The notes under the pieces: generated by a model
What the model saw: only the letters and a program-made list of their open reading frames with translations
Databases searched by the model: none
What the model was told of the DNA's origin: nothing
Source: Perognathus longimembris pacificus
Taxonomy: Eukaryota > Chordata > Mammalia > Rodentia > Heteromyidae
Length of the DNA stretch: 64,000 nt
Assembly (NCBI RefSeq): GCF_023159225.1
Contig: NC_063167.1
Coordinates: forward strand, 19,037,360 to 19,101,359
Reading direction: 5' to 3'
Position numbers and translations under genes: made by a program
In this document: in pieces, positions 16,100 to 28,477 of the stretch
Position numbering within the stretch: the first letter of the stretch is position 1
Layout of the letters: the number at the start of each line of letters is the position of its first letter

Positions 16100-16469
16100 A
16101 GAATGCACATTTGCAAATCAAAAATAGCGAAATAAAGTAGTGATTTTTCTATGTATATTTTAAATTAGAAAATGTTATAGAAAAACACACAGAGACAGTC
16201 TGTCTCTCAAATCTGCTGAGATACAGCTCCAATTTAAATCTTAAGTTACATATCTGTAATTTGCTCATTAATAACCAAAGTTTACACTAGCATTCCACAA
16301 AGTTGCTAAAAACATAGCTATTTTGACATAGCAGCTAATCCTCGTCAAACCACTACCACATTAAGTCAAATAAACTGGCTCATCTCATTCTCTGACCATA
16401 TTTTAAGCTTCTAAAACACAAACAAATCATATTGTACTGCAACTCAATAAGCTATGACTTTGTGTGTAC

Positions 16470-16675
16470 AGTTACTGTGGCTTGGACTCAAGGCCTCATC
16501 CTCTTGCTTAGCATTTCCACTCATTTTTTTCTACACCTTCGAGCCACATCTCCACTTCTGACTTTTATGGTGATTAGCTGGAGTTTGCGTCTGCCCAAGC
16601 TGACTTTGAATTATGATCCTCAGATTAGCCTCTGAAGTAGCTAGAATTATAGGTGTGAGCCACTGGTAGCTGGCT
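16470..16675 (-). mobile_element. B1-Geo SINE
   Basis: Diverged antisense dimer ending in 'ggtgtgagccactggtagc'. Confidence 0.75.
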
Positions 16676-16872
16676 ATGCTTAGACCTTTTTTAACTTAGT
16701 GTTTTCTATACCTGTGGGCTTAACTAAGACTAACAAATTCTGTTTACCAGCAAGGGCACCCATTGTGAAATTAAAAACCTGGATACAGACTGAAGGTACT
16801 GTTTAGAAACTATGTTACAGTATGGCCTATCTCATTACAATAAGCAAGTGGATTCATCAGAACAGTAATATC

Positions 16873-17066
16873 GGCTGGGCACTGGAGGCTCACACCTATA
16901 ATCCTCGCTACAGAGGAGACTGAGATTGGGGGGGCGGGGGGCGGATCACCCCACCAAAAAGCAGAAGTGGAGCTGAGGCTCAAGTGGTAGAGTGCTAGCT
17001 TTGAGGGGAAAAAAAGCTGAGGAGCAGCGCCCAAGACCTGAGTTTAAACCTAACCCCTAGAAAAGT
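16873..17066 (+). mobile_element. B1-Geo SINE with internal G run
   Basis: B1 head, a G-rich run near 16928-16942 in place of the B1 middle, then the Geo half. Confidence 0.75.
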
Positions 17067-17562
17067 TAAAAGTAAAAATTGTCTACAAACTAAAGAAACT
17101 GTTCAGATAGAAGGGCACCACCATTTGCTGGTGGGAAGGGCAGAGTTGCAGGAAGGCCCAGTGGGGGACGCTCTGCCACATGGTGATTGGTTCCAATGGG
17201 TTTCCACCTACAGAAGCCCCTCTAAATTGACTATCTTCCGGGGCACAGCAATAGGAAACTTTTATGAAAAGGAAGATTTTTTTGCCTCACTCGTGCTGGG
17301 ATGGTGTCCTATCTACGAGGATGTTAATAGAAGTTAGCAAAGGTAACTCTACTAGAAAGAACTATTTTCCCCAAAAGTAGAGCTGGGATCAACATTAAAT
17401 ATGTTCCCCTCACAACCAGGGAAACCTAAAGCAAAACTAAAAAAAGCTATTAATACTACACTGTTCTCATAGTTATAGTGATTATGTCATTTAACAAAAT
17501 CAGCCAAGGCGCTTTCCAGGAAAAACTTGGGGGAAAGAGCTGAAAGCAGATGGGTATTGCTA

Positions 17563-17566
<4 letters not shown>

Positions 17567-17618
<52 letters not shown>

Positions 17619-17635
17619 CGTGCGTGTGTGTGTGT
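17567..17635 (+). repeat. (TG)n/(CG) microsatellite
   Basis: About 22 TG units, a CGCGCG step and further TG/TGCG units. Alternating purine-pyrimidine throughout. Confidence 0.97.
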
Positions 17636-17779
17636 CAATACATTGGTGGCCACTCATGAGAGGAAATGGCAGAATGTATAGGCCTCCTTGTAGAAGTCAA
17701 ACAGCACCCAATACTCAGCAGATCCCAACAACAACTAATCCTCAGATTACATACATTAATTAAAAGTATTAATTCAAAG

Positions 17780-18003
17780 CTAGGCGCTGGTAGCTCACAC
17801 CTATAATCCAGCTACTCAGGAGGCTGAGATTTGAGGCTCACGGTTCAAAGCCAGCCAGAGCAGGAAAGTCCATGAGACTCTTATCTCCAAATAACTACCA
17901 GAAAACTGCAAATAGAGCTGTGGCTGAAAGTGGTAGAACACTAGCCTTGAGTAAAACAGCTCAGGGATAGCACCTAGGCCCTGAGTTTAATCCTCACAAC
18001 TGA
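17780..18003 (+). mobile_element. B1-Geo SINE
   Basis: Well-kept dimer: B1 body, 'cttatctccaaataac' linker, Geo half. Confidence 0.85.
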
Positions 18004-18247
18004 CCACTCCCCTCCTCCCAAGAAAAACTAATTCAAAGGACCAACCCAATAAATATCACAATCCAAGTAGGAGGAACTATGTATGACAATAATTAATGTA
18101 TACTACATCTGGATAGAAAGAAGAGAAATTTAAAAATCAGTTCAACTACAGGGGTAGAATGAGGAAGATTTGTGTGTAAAACCGTATTTCTGGTCAATTT
18201 AAGAGAGTGGAGGCAGGAAAAGAGACAAATAAATTAAGGGTAAGAAG

Positions 18248-18346
18248 GGCTGGGATGTAGTTCAGTGGCAAAGTGCTTGCCTAGCAAGTGCAACATCCTG
18301 GGTTCGATCCCCAGTACCAAAAAAGAAAAGACAAAAAAAAAAAAAA
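18248..18346 (+). mobile_element. ID SINE monomer
   Basis: Body starting GGGCTGGGATGTAGTTCAG with B box GGTTCGATCCC, close to the tRNA-Ala-like ID consensus, with an A-rich tail. Not an intact tRNA gene. Confidence 0.85.
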
Positions 18347-18419
18347 TTAAGGGTAAGAGACTAATAAAAAGACTGAACTATGACAGAGAAGCAGTGGTAG
18401 ACCTGATTGAGATTCCTTT

Positions 18420-18505
18420 TATTTATTTATTTATTTTTGTCTAAAACCAGGACTCCAACTCTGTATCTGACACCATTGCTCTAGCCATGACTCCAACCCC
18501 AGTGG
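18420..18505 (-). mobile_element. ID-like relic with TTTA tract
   Basis: A short ATTT run (18418-18436) followed by a diverged antisense ID-like body. Confidence 0.45.
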
Positions 18506-18691
18506 GATTCCTGAGCTCTGAGAAGGGGTGATCCCTTTCCTTTTCAACATGCTGGAGTCAGAGACACCTGTATAACATCTAAGTAGAGGTAGCTGGCTAG
18601 CATGTGATTGTCAGTGAAAAGCAGGAAACATTTCTATTGGATACATGATTTTAGAAGAATATGAAGAATGCACGCCTGTGTCAACTTTCTA

Positions 18692-18865
<174 letters not shown>

Positions 18866-19000
18866 CTACAGCCTTAACAAATATCTACATAATTTGACTA
18901 CCATTCTAGGCTGTTCATCAGGGGAAGAGAAGATAGGGACTTTACAAGGATAAAATAACCTTCAAACTACAAATTCATGGTAGCATTCATCTAGTGTTCG

Positions 19001-19118
19001 TTTTATTTGTTTTGAAATAGGATATTGCTATGTAGGCAAGGGTGGCCTTGAACTCTGTGGTTCTCCACATTCATCTTCTCAAGTGCTGGCCTTATAACAT
19101 GTGCCACCATGCCCAGGT
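19001..19118 (-). mobile_element. B1 monomer
   Basis: Antisense B1 body with 'gtgccaccatgcccaggtta'. Confidence 0.75.
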
Positions 19119-19418
19119 TAGTCTTCATCTTCACTGTGCAGTTTTTTCTTTTCTTTGCAAGGTAGTGGTATTATTGAGTTTTGAACTGAGGACACTATAG
19201 TTGCTAGGCAGCACTCAGTATGTTGGGCTTTTTGTATTCAGCCTTTTGGCTTCGGTTATTTTTCTACTCTTTTTCTTCTCCCCTGAACTAGCCAGCTTCT
19301 CTTCGTATTTATGCCTCCTATGTAGCTAGGATTATAGATATGTACTACCTAGCATGTTAGTGGATGATGGTTCTCATTAACTTCTTGCACTGGCTGGCTG
19401 AAAAACCTCAACCTTCTT

Positions 19419-19625
19419 TTTTTTTTTTTCTTTTTTGCCAGTCCTGGGCCTTGGACTCAGGGCCTGAGCACTGTCCCTGGCTTCTTCCCGCTCAAGGCTA
19501 GCACTCTGCCACTTGAGCCACAGCGCCGCTTCTGGCAGTTTTCTGTATATGTGGTGCTGGGGAATCGAACCTAGGGCCTCGTGTATCCGAGGCAGGCACT
19601 CTTGCCACTAGGCTATATCCCCAGC
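19419..19625 (-). mobile_element. IDL-Geo SINE, young subfamily
   Basis: Has the diagnostic GAGCGGGAAG, CTCGGATACACG and CCCTAGGTTCG changes (read on the minus strand). Perfect TSD CCTCAACCTTCTT at 19406-19418 and 19626-19638. Confidence 0.95.
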
Positions 19626-19680
19626 CCTCAACCTTCTTGATCTCCATGCCAGGACCAGATTTCTGGACTATTGTTTAACT

Positions 19681-19891
19681 TTTTTTTTTTTTTTTTTTTT
19701 TTTTTTGGCCAGTCCTGGGGCTTGGACTCAGGGCCTGAGCACTGTCCCTGGCTTCTTCTTGCTCAAGGCTAGCACTCTGCCACTTGAGCCACAGCGCCAC
19801 TTCTGGCCATTTTCTGTATATGTGGTGCTGGGGAATCGAACCCAGGCCTCATGTATACGAGGCAAGTACTCTTGCCACATATCACCAGCCC
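19681..19891 (-). mobile_element. IDL-Geo SINE
   Basis: T-tract, reversed dimer, TSD TATTGTTTAACTTTTT on both sides. A short deletion removes part of the element head next to the distal TSD. Confidence 0.93.
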
Positions 19892-20009
19892 CTATTGTTT
19901 AACTTTTTAACCACTGCTAAGAAATACTTATACCTAGCATACAAAGCCCTGAGTTCAATCTCAATCTGGGGCAGGGTTGCCAGGACAGGGAGACTTATTA
20001 AATTTTATT

Positions 20010-20095
20010 TCCTTTTGTTTCAATAGTTAGGCTCAAACTCAGGGCCTCACAAATTCTAGATAAGCACCCTGCCACTAAGCTACACCTCCAGTTCC
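20010..20095 (-). mobile_element. ID relic
   Basis: Antisense ID-like body with 'gccactaagctacacctcc'. Confidence 0.6.
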
Positions 20096-20149
20096 TATTT
20101 ATGTAACCTTCAACTCAGTACAATTTCATCATTAAAAGTTTTGACAATT

Positions 20150-20473
20150 AGGCCTGGGCCCTGATGGCTCACACCTGTAAGCCTAGCTATACTCAGGAGG
20201 CTGAGACCTGAGGATCACAGTTCAAAGCCAGCCCAAGCAGGAAAATCCATAAGACTTTTATCTTCAATTGACCACCAAAAAGCTGTGTCTCTGGGCTGAG
20301 AATGTGGCTTAGTGCTTGCCTAGCATGCATGAAGCCCTGGGTTTGATTCCTCGGTGCCACACAAACAGAAAAGGCCAGAATTGGCACTGTGGCTCAAATA
20401 GTAGAGGGCTAGCTTTAAGCAAAGAAACTCAGGGACAGTGTGCCTAGGCCCAGAGTTCAAGCCCCAGAACGGT
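20150..20473 (+). mobile_element. B1 half followed by IDL-Geo SINE
   Basis: B1 left half and linker (about 20150-20290), then an IDL-Geo (20292-20473). The Geo half that would complete the B1-Geo is missing, so this may be an insertion or recombination product. Confidence 0.75.
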
Positions 20474-20515
20474 GTTTGTTGTGTGTTTTTTTTTGTTGTT
20501 GTTGTTGTTTAAAGA

Positions 20516-20760
20516 GGGGCTGGGAATATGGTCTAGTGGCAAGAGTGCTTGCCTCATATATATGAAGCCTTGGGTTCAATTCCCCAGCACCACATATACA
20601 GAAAATGGCCAGAAGTGGCGCTGTGGCTCAAGTGGCAGAGTGCTAGCCTTGAGCAAAAGGAAGCCAGGGACAGTGCTCAGGCCCTGAGACCCGAGCCCCA
20701 GGACTGGCAAAAAAAAAAAAAAAAAGGGGGGGGGGGGAAGGGGGGGAGAGGGGGGAGAAG
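20516..20760 (+). mobile_element. IDL-Geo SINE with A then G-rich tail
   Basis: Complete dimer to 20725 with a 17-nt A-tail, followed by a G-rich run 20726-20760. Confidence 0.93.
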
Positions 20761-20804
20761 AAAAAGAAAGCTGTGGTAGGACCTTGAGCAAGAAAGCTCA
20801 ATGA

Positions 20805-21013
20805 GGGCTGGGGAGATAGCCTAGTGGCAAGAGTGCCTGCCTCGGATACACGAGGCCCTAGGTTCGATTCCCCAGCACCACATATACAGAAAAACGGCCA
20901 GAAGCGGAGCTGTGGCTCAAGTGGCGGAGTGCTAGCCTTGAGCGGGAAGAAGCCAGGGACAGTGCTCAGGCCCTGAGTCCAAGGCCCAGGACTGGCCAAA
21001 AAAAAAAAAAAGA
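20805..21013 (+). mobile_element. IDL-Geo SINE, young subfamily, nested
   Basis: Inserted into an older Geo-type element: the 15-bp TSD AAGAAAGCTCAATGA is perfect at 20790-20804 and 21014-21028, and the host element continues after it. Carries CTCGGATACACG and GAGCGGGAAG. Confidence 0.96.
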
Positions 21014-21928
21014 AAGAAAGCTCAATGACAGTGCCCAGGCCCAGTACCAGCACCCAAGAAAAAGGATAGTTTTGTTGTGTTGGTTTTTTTTTTTAATTGA
21101 TAATTCATTTTATTATTGAGTTTTATTTGCAGTGCTGGGGACTGAACTCAAGGCCTTGACTTGTGAATACTAGGTGATCTATAAATAAGCTATATTGGTA
21201 GCCCTTAAACTAATTTTACTATTAAAATACAGTGAGACTTAAAGAGTGAAGGATCTATTTCCAATCAAGGCAATTTTCCATAGAGTATTCCTTAAAGATA
21301 ATGTATGGGCAATAATAAAGATCACCATCCAAATGCATGACATGCATGCAGTATTAGCACCAAGCAAAGAGCTTTATGCCTAGCCTTAAATTCACCCAGT
21401 GCGCAAACAAGATTTTGTTTTCTTTCTCACAGCATATCACATCCAAGACTGCTAATCTCCTTTCCACTCAATCACAGCATTTGGCAAATAGTCTCTACAA
21501 CCTCAATTTGTATAACTGATGTTATCCAAATGTTACCAAATGAGCCAATACAAGTCACTAATCATTTCTATAGTAAATACTTTTTAAATACTGAAACATG
21601 TCTGTTGAAGAAAAAGCTGGATACTAAGGATATCTTGCAAATTCTGGTGCCAAAATACAGAAGGTGACTAGACAAAAGGAAAGCTTGTTTACTTTGTATA
21701 AGGGATTCGTGGATTTTTTTTTTTTTTAACTGAGTCTTACTCCGTGAAGATAAAAATACATTATCTGGCCCAGGCTGACTAGAACTAGCTATCTTCCTGC
21801 CTTCGCTTCCCTCCCAAGTGCTGGCATCACATCTACACCACCATCCTGTGTGGATTCAGCTTTCAGTCTGAACTACTGGAGGTGACAGCATCCAGGGATT
21901 CTAAGGCAGGAATGGGGCACTGGGCTTA

Positions 21929-22030
<102 letters not shown>

Positions 22031-22689
22031 CTAAAGTAAAAACAAAGACATGGTATGGTCAGAGAAATTGTCTTCTGAAATCACTTCAAAATCTAACTAA
22101 AAATTTCAATAAGCTCCTTTGAGGCAAGATACCTTCACAAAAAATGGATATTCTCATACTTCATTCCCATGCCTCACAGTTCTTCTGTTTTCTTTCCCTA
22201 TCTTGATCTGTTTTGACCTCTTCACAGGTTTATATGTTTCCCCAAACCACATACATACATGTGTGCATATGCAAAAACTCCAGTGCTTACCCTTCAGTGC
22301 ATTCGCCCTGACTGGTTCAAGGAACCCTTAAATGTTGAGCAAAAGGACTTGCCAGGTTGCCCTTTCAAGATCCAACCAGTACTTTCAATTAACTCACATA
22401 TTTGTATTCTTCAGAATGTGAAAAGGGGTTTGCTTTATCCACTGGGCTGCCTTTACTGGGAAAATAGTATTATATACTACCTTCCAGACATAGTGACTTC
22501 TACTAAACAAATGAGACAATTGCCCAACTTCTGAGGGCTCCTAAGATGCCCTTTCATTACATGTAGTGAAGAAAACAGAAGTACAGCTACTAACAATATC
22601 TGGATTGTGAGCTCGTATCTAGCACACTTCTTAGTTCACAAAAGAAATAGTTCAAAGAGCTTAACACTAAAAATATGCCACTATTCTAT

Positions 22690-22820
22690 CTTAATAGTCA
22701 TTAACTCATTCACACAACATTTATTAAACAGGTAGCTCCTACAGGGTACTGCCCAAGGAACTATAGATACACTAGTGAATAAAATACCTACTCTGGGGGA
22801 AGGGACACATGACTACTTGG
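22690..22820 (+). repeat. Possible ancient mammalian interspersed repeat relic
   Basis: The wording 'acatttattaaacaggtag' and 'gatacactagtgaataaaat' recalls a common old mammalian repeat (a MIR/L2-like 'spread over all mammals' family). Similar traces at about 9165-9340 and 33540-33660. Family not determined. Confidence 0.35.
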
Positions 22821-23666
22821 TGTTACTTTGCTTCCTAGCATAAGTACAGCATCAATACTCATTGAATTATATTGCTTTACTTGGTATGGACATAGCAAAC
22901 GCTCCATGATCTTAGTATGAAGCCAGGCCTTTCTCAAGTTCTTAGGGCCTGGCTAAGATGTGTGTATCTGAGGCAAACTAATGATTTCACATTCTGTCAA
23001 CTACTATTTTCTTTACTTTCATCCTTTTGCAAAAATAAATGGGATGTGAATTTTCTTAAAAATCAAAGCATAGCCTTGAAGAGTACATGTTAGCCTTAGT
23101 AGTACTGATAAAAGGAAAGGTAATGTGACTGCCTTCATAGGAAGCCCTGAAGGGACCTTCTATCTACCTGCTCTTTCCTTAAGAGTTTTCAACTGGCATT
23201 ACTGGGTGATAGAAAACTATTATGACAGAACTTGAATTGCATCTATTCATTAAGAGATCTAAGTATTTCAGACAGTAAGAAATAAGATCATTCTACCATC
23301 TCAGCTGAATTATCATCCTGGGCAAGAGAAATTCAATCCAAAATCTATGCCTCAAGCAAAAAAGTAATCTGATTTTACATAAGAGGGAAACAAAAGTTAG
23401 ATACTTGAGTACACTAATCAACTTCACACTACCCCTTTCTATACATTGATCTTTCTAATAACCAAAATCAGCCTTTGCTTTTACAGTACTACTTCAAAAG
23501 TAACCGTATACAAACTGCAAAATAGTTTAGTTTATATTGTTAAAGTATACTGGTAGACGGTGGAGAAGGGGGAAAGGGATGGACTACTACATTACAGGCA
23601 TTGTTAAATATCAAATGTTAAAGTAGAGGAATTGAATCTACTGACAAGCATCAAAACATGTGTGGC

Positions 23667-23895
23667 CCGCCAGGCACTGGTGGCTCACACCTACGATCCT
23701 AGCTACTCAGGAGGCTGATTTGAGGATCTCGGTTCGAAGACAACCACGGGAGGTAAGTCCATGAGATTCTTCTCTCCCAACTATGAAAAGAACTCATGAA
23801 GTAGAACTGTGGCTCAAGTGATAGAGCACTAGCCTTGATCAATAAAGCTCACGGACAGCACCCAGGCCTTAAGTTCAAGCCCCAGGACCAGCATT
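23667..23895 (+). mobile_element. B1-Geo SINE
   Basis: Complete dimer with 'aggcactggtggctcacacc' head and Geo half ending CCCCAGGACCAGC. Confidence 0.85.
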
Positions 23896-24369
23896 TAAAA
23901 AAACAAAACATAGGAGTATGGCCTTGAGAAACTGAATCAGTTACTACACTCTGGAAAGTGCTTTCCAAAGCTAGCTTTCTGCTAGCTTAGCAACAGTGGG
24001 CAGTCCAACCAAGAGGGGCAGGAAAGAGGCAATAAACAGTAAAAGATATTGCTGAAATTATTCCCATAGTTGTCAAAATACTTCCTAGTTTCAATACACA
24101 TCTACTGTCTTGCCAATGGATTTGTTATTTTCCTGAATCGCAACATCTAACTCACTTCACTGAAATTTTTAGTTATTATAAGTAAAAAAAAAAAAAATGA
24201 CAGCTAAGTATGGGGGGAGCTTGGGAAATAAAGATGGTTGAGAATTAACTCATGTTAACCTGACTTACTTTTTCCCATTTCCTGGAGTTCATTTCTATAA
24301 ATATTATTTCATATGATCAGAGGTACATAGACATTGTGCTTTTGTGCTCCTCCCCAAAGAGTGTCCTCC

Positions 24370-24560
24370 CCTTTGGTTTCACTGTGTGTAAATGCCCTAG
24401 AGTCCTCTATAATTTATCAAGTCCTGGTGTATTTTTAGATCTAGCTTCCACATATGAGAGAAAACATACTCCATCTGTCTCTCTAACCTGACTTATTAAT
24501 CAAGACCATAGTCTAATGCCATTCCATCTGCTTGTCTTCTCTACATATGCTTTTAATTCT
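24370..24560 (-). mobile_element. L1-like fragment, antisense
   Basis: Wording such as 'cttccacatatgagagaaaa' and 'catctgtctctctaacctga' is what L1 3' regions look like when read on the opposite strand. Confidence 0.5.
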
Positions 24561-24828
24561 TGCACATATATGTATGTATGCTGTACCTCTAAATATAGAG
24601 AACTACCCATAACAGCAAGCCCTTATTGCTGAAGACTGGTTCTCACCATCAGCTTACCATTTAAAAATAGGAAGAGTCTACATTTCATTAACAGGCTAGT
24701 CTTAAAAAGAACCCCACATATCTAGTGCTTAAGAGATAATTCATATATATTTTAGTCATTATGGTAAATAAAGGAAGAAATTTTTTCTTAGAGCATTCTG
24801 CAGTATAAACAATTAACAGCCAGGTACT

Positions 24829-25048
24829 GGTGGCTCACACCACCTATAATCCTAACTATTCAGGAGGCTGAGATCTGAGGATCACAGTTCAAAGCCCAGT
24901 CCATGCAAGAAAGCCTGTAAGACTCTGATCTCCAAATAACCACTAGAAAACTGGAAGGGCACTGTGGCTCAAGTGGTAGAACACTAGCCTGGAGCTGAAA
25001 AGCCCAGGGACAGTGCCTAGCCCAGCCCAGAGTTCAAGCCCCACAAAC
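24829..25048 (+). mobile_element. B1-Geo SINE
   Basis: Complete dimer with standard B1 body and Geo half. Confidence 0.85.
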
Positions 25049-25696
25049 AACAACAAATAACATCTAACAAAAGCGAGTTATGTATACACAGCCAGTAGAT
25101 TTGATTAAAGGCTAGATTATAACAGTTCTGCCATATTCTCTTTATGTAAATTATATATTAACTGGAAACATGGAATATTCAAAATAAAATTGGGTAATTG
25201 GCAAGTGGCAGATTCCAAAGACTACCGAAAAAATTCACACAAATGCTACCTGCGGGGTAGGACATGGTGGTGGTTTTCAACAAAACAAGCCAATTCTCTG
25301 TAACTGAGAAGCAAATCACTCTGAGATTTGAAGGAAGGGCTTATCAGGTCGGTATAATAACAAATGTGCCACTGCTGACTGCCATTCATTCAGATGGAAT
25401 TCCCAAATTGTTCAAGAGCATGAATGTAGGGAGCTATATATCCACTACTACAAGCACAGCAGAACACCTTATACACAAGGCACAATTTGGGAAACTGACA
25501 GGCTGGTTTGACTTCTCTACCCCTTACTATATGATTTCACAAAGATAACCTATAGCAGCCCGGTAGAGTGAAAATAATACTGCTACATGGCTGGCATCTT
25601 TAAAAAGATGGGTAAGTTTGAAGTTGAAGCCAGCATGGTTTAAATTAAAACAAAAACAAAAAAAAGTCCATGAGACCTCATCTCAAACATAAAAGG

Positions 25697-26195
25697 CTGG
25701 GTATGGTGGCATATGCCTATCCTCCAAGCCATGTGGGAGGCTTAAACAAGAGGAAAGCATTCTAGGCTGGCCCAGGAAAAACTTGACATGCTAGACAGGC
25801 ACTGGGAGCTCATGACTGCAATCCTAGCTAGCTACTCAGGGGAGATGAAATCTGAGGATTGTGGTTTAAAGCCAGACAGAACAGGGAAGTACATAAGATT
25901 CTTATCTCTAATCAGCTGCCAAAAAATAGGAAGTAGAACTGTGGGTTAAGTAGGAGAGTATCTGCCTTGAGCTGAAAGAGCTAACCAAGGGAGAAAAGGC
26001 TAGAGGCCCTGACTTCAAACCCCAGTACTAGTGTACACAAACACACACGTATGCACGCATGCACAGGCATGCACACATGAATTTGAGATTCTATTTGAAA
26101 AGTAACAAACACAAAAAGGTTTGGAGTATGCAGTAAGTGGCAGAGCTCATGTCAAGCAAGTTATAAGGCCAAGAGCTCCAACACCAGTACTACTC
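25697..26195 (+). mobile_element. B1 monomer, B1-Geo and ID relic in tandem
   Basis: B1 body about 25697-25785, B1-Geo about 25795-26030 with a CA/CG-rich tail (26040-26080), and an ID-like body about 26110-26195. Confidence 0.7.
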
Positions 26196-26879
26196 AAAAT
26201 AAGATGATTCTTATGCCTCAATCCCTTTCCCTATCTAAAAGGACAACAACAAAATACTTAGCTCGTAAAGTTGCCTAGGTACTAAAATTAACACATATAA
26301 AGAGTTATAGCTCTTTACATAAAGTATTTTTTTCTAGTTAATGTTTAAGTGCTCCCAGACACAGGTAGCCCAGGAATGTTATGTATAAACTGTGCCTGGC
26401 TGTTTTCCAGGACTGAGAAGACAACTGGGAAAAGGAAACAGAGAGAACAAGCCAAAGACATCAATGAGCACTTCAAGCTAAGAAAATACCCTACACCAGA
26501 GATTCTTTACATACAATAATTTTGCTTATACAGACAATATTCTACTTTTATTTTCACAAAAATCTATACCTGAAAGCTAGCATACTCTTCAATTATGATT
26601 ATAGGCAAAAGCAGTAATATCAATCATTCACCCATGATTCTGTTACAAATACATATATTTTCTATGTCACATTGTAGTTACCAAAAGTACCTGAAAATTC
26701 TTTGTTCGTTATAAAAACTAACACGCCTACTTCTATTCCATGCATTATATGATAAAGGAGCAAATGTAACACTGTTTGTTTTTAAATATCTTGGCAGCTA
26801 TTCTTATATAACTCTTTGTAGTCTTTCTGTGCACTATGTATCTAAACTTTACACAAACTCTGTATATGTGTGGAAGGGT

Positions 26880-27235
26880 TTGTTTTTTGATGCTGGTCCT
26901 GAGACCTGAACACAGGACCTGGACACTGTCCCTGAGCTTTTTTGCTCAAGGCTAATGCTTTGCCACTTGGAGCCATAGCACCATTTCTGGCTTTTTAGTA
27001 GTTAATTGGAGGTAAGAAAGAGTCTTATGGGCTTTTCTGCCTGGGCTGGCTTTGAACCATGATCCTCCAATCTCAGCCTTCTCAGTAGCTAGGATTACAG
27101 GCATGAAACACCAATGCCCAGCAAAACAATGCTATTATCAAACATTCAGGACCGGTGATACAGCTGAGTAGTAGAACATTTGCCTGGCAAGCACAAGGCT
27201 TTGGATTCAATCTATAGCACAATAAAAACAAATAA
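26880..27235. mobile_element. B1-Geo (-) and ID relic (+)
   Basis: Antisense B1-Geo about 26880-27122 in good order; plus ID-like body about 27145-27235. Confidence 0.75.
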
Positions 27236-27289
27236 GAAAAGTTTTCTGGGCAGCAGCCCATAAAACTACAGGAAGAATTCAGAATGGCC

Positions 27290-27350
27290 TGCACACGCAC
27301 ATGTGTGCACACATGCGTGCACATGCACGCACGCGTGCACACGCACAAAT
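27290..27350 (+). repeat. Alternating purine-pyrimidine CA/CG/TG tract
   Basis: About 60 nt of nearly strict alternation with GCACATGTGTGC and ACGCGTGC palindromic parts; a possible Z-DNA former. Confidence 0.85.
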
Positions 27351-28019
27351 ACAGTTTGAATCCACAAATGACAACAAAAAGAAAAGTAAGTGACTAGGTA
27401 AGTAAGTTAACAATCCAAACCCAAAGCACACAAGGAACCAAGTTTACAGTCACCTAAAACTGCCTTATTATTTACAGGCCATTCCATGCTTTGCATCTTG
27501 CTGTAAACTGATATTAATTTTTTATAAAACCCACTTATGACATCAAATCAAGACCTGATTGAAAGGAATAAGGACAGCTGGGGAAGTAACACAAAAAGAA
27601 ATTAACCAGAATTAACCATTCTACCCTTTGTAGCTTCTAATAAAGATGGTCATGACTTTGTTGTTCATCTAAAGAACCCAAACCAAGGAGAATGTGGAGA
27701 AAACACATGCCACTATCAACTCCTGGCTCTACTTTCTCAGCTCAAATTCATACTGTCAGACTCATACGTGGCTCCTGTTCTCTTCTGTATACTATTCAGC
27801 CCATACCCCACATCTTCATCATTCCTCTCTCCATATCTCTGTTCTCTTATCCTTTCCAACTGCCCATCAAGTTCAAATTGGTCACTGTATAATATGTAAA
27901 AAATGTATGTTATATATAATAAATACATGTACATTTAATACATATAGAATACTTAACAGAAATATATTATGTATGTAATAATGTAATTGCGTAAATAATT
28001 GTATATTATGTAAAAAATG

Positions 28020-28160
28020 AACTATGTAACTTGAGGGTAGGAGCAGGAAGGGAAAAATGGGGGAAAACAAAGGCAGGGGGTGACACTGACTAAGAAGCAC
28101 TGTCCTAATAACTGGACTTATGGAATTGTAACCCATTTATACAACTATTTAACAATAATT
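28020..28160 (+). mobile_element. L1 3' end fragment (probable)
   Basis: Ends 'ggaattgtaacccatttata' and 'caactatttaacaataa', the style of the L1 3' ends at 13150 and 61170. Confidence 0.5.
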
Positions 28161-28477
28161 AGATGACACAGAAAAAAATAGATATCAATAAATCAAGAAT
28201 CCCAACTCCTTGATTAAGAAATAAAGAACATTTACACAGAAAAGAAAGTCAGATTTTTGTTCATAAAAGACTAGAGACAAACTCTTCTTAAATAACAAAG
28301 GTTAAGTTGGATTACACTGAGAATACAAACATTGAACCAACAGTGGTCAGAAATAGAAAAAGTACAGAAAGCAGGTTTTTGTAAAGACAAGCCTAACTAC
28401 TTGGAACTACATAGAAAACATGTACTCTCACCATTTATTTTCTATAGAAAACAAGGGTTTTAATTAAAACTTATAGA

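Noticed and set aside
18248..18320. tRNA-like gene with intact A and B boxes
   Set aside because: It is an ID SINE monomer with an A-rich tail; the cloverleaf arms do not pair.
20643..21053. Long minus-strand open frame (136 codons) over SINEs, and the many similar frames with SGHFLYMWCWG-type wording
   Set aside because: They are translations of IDL-Geo and B1-Geo elements, which are non-coding.
25264..25548. 94-codon plus-strand open frame not made of SINE
   Set aside because: No recognisable domain, no splice or promoter context, and antisense within an intron; a chance frame.
27466..27474. Pumilio response elements (UGUAAAUA) in Pum1 introns, suggesting autoregulation
   Set aside because: Such 8-mers with one free position are expected several times in 64 kb by chance, and Pumilio acts on mature mRNA 3' UTRs, not introns.
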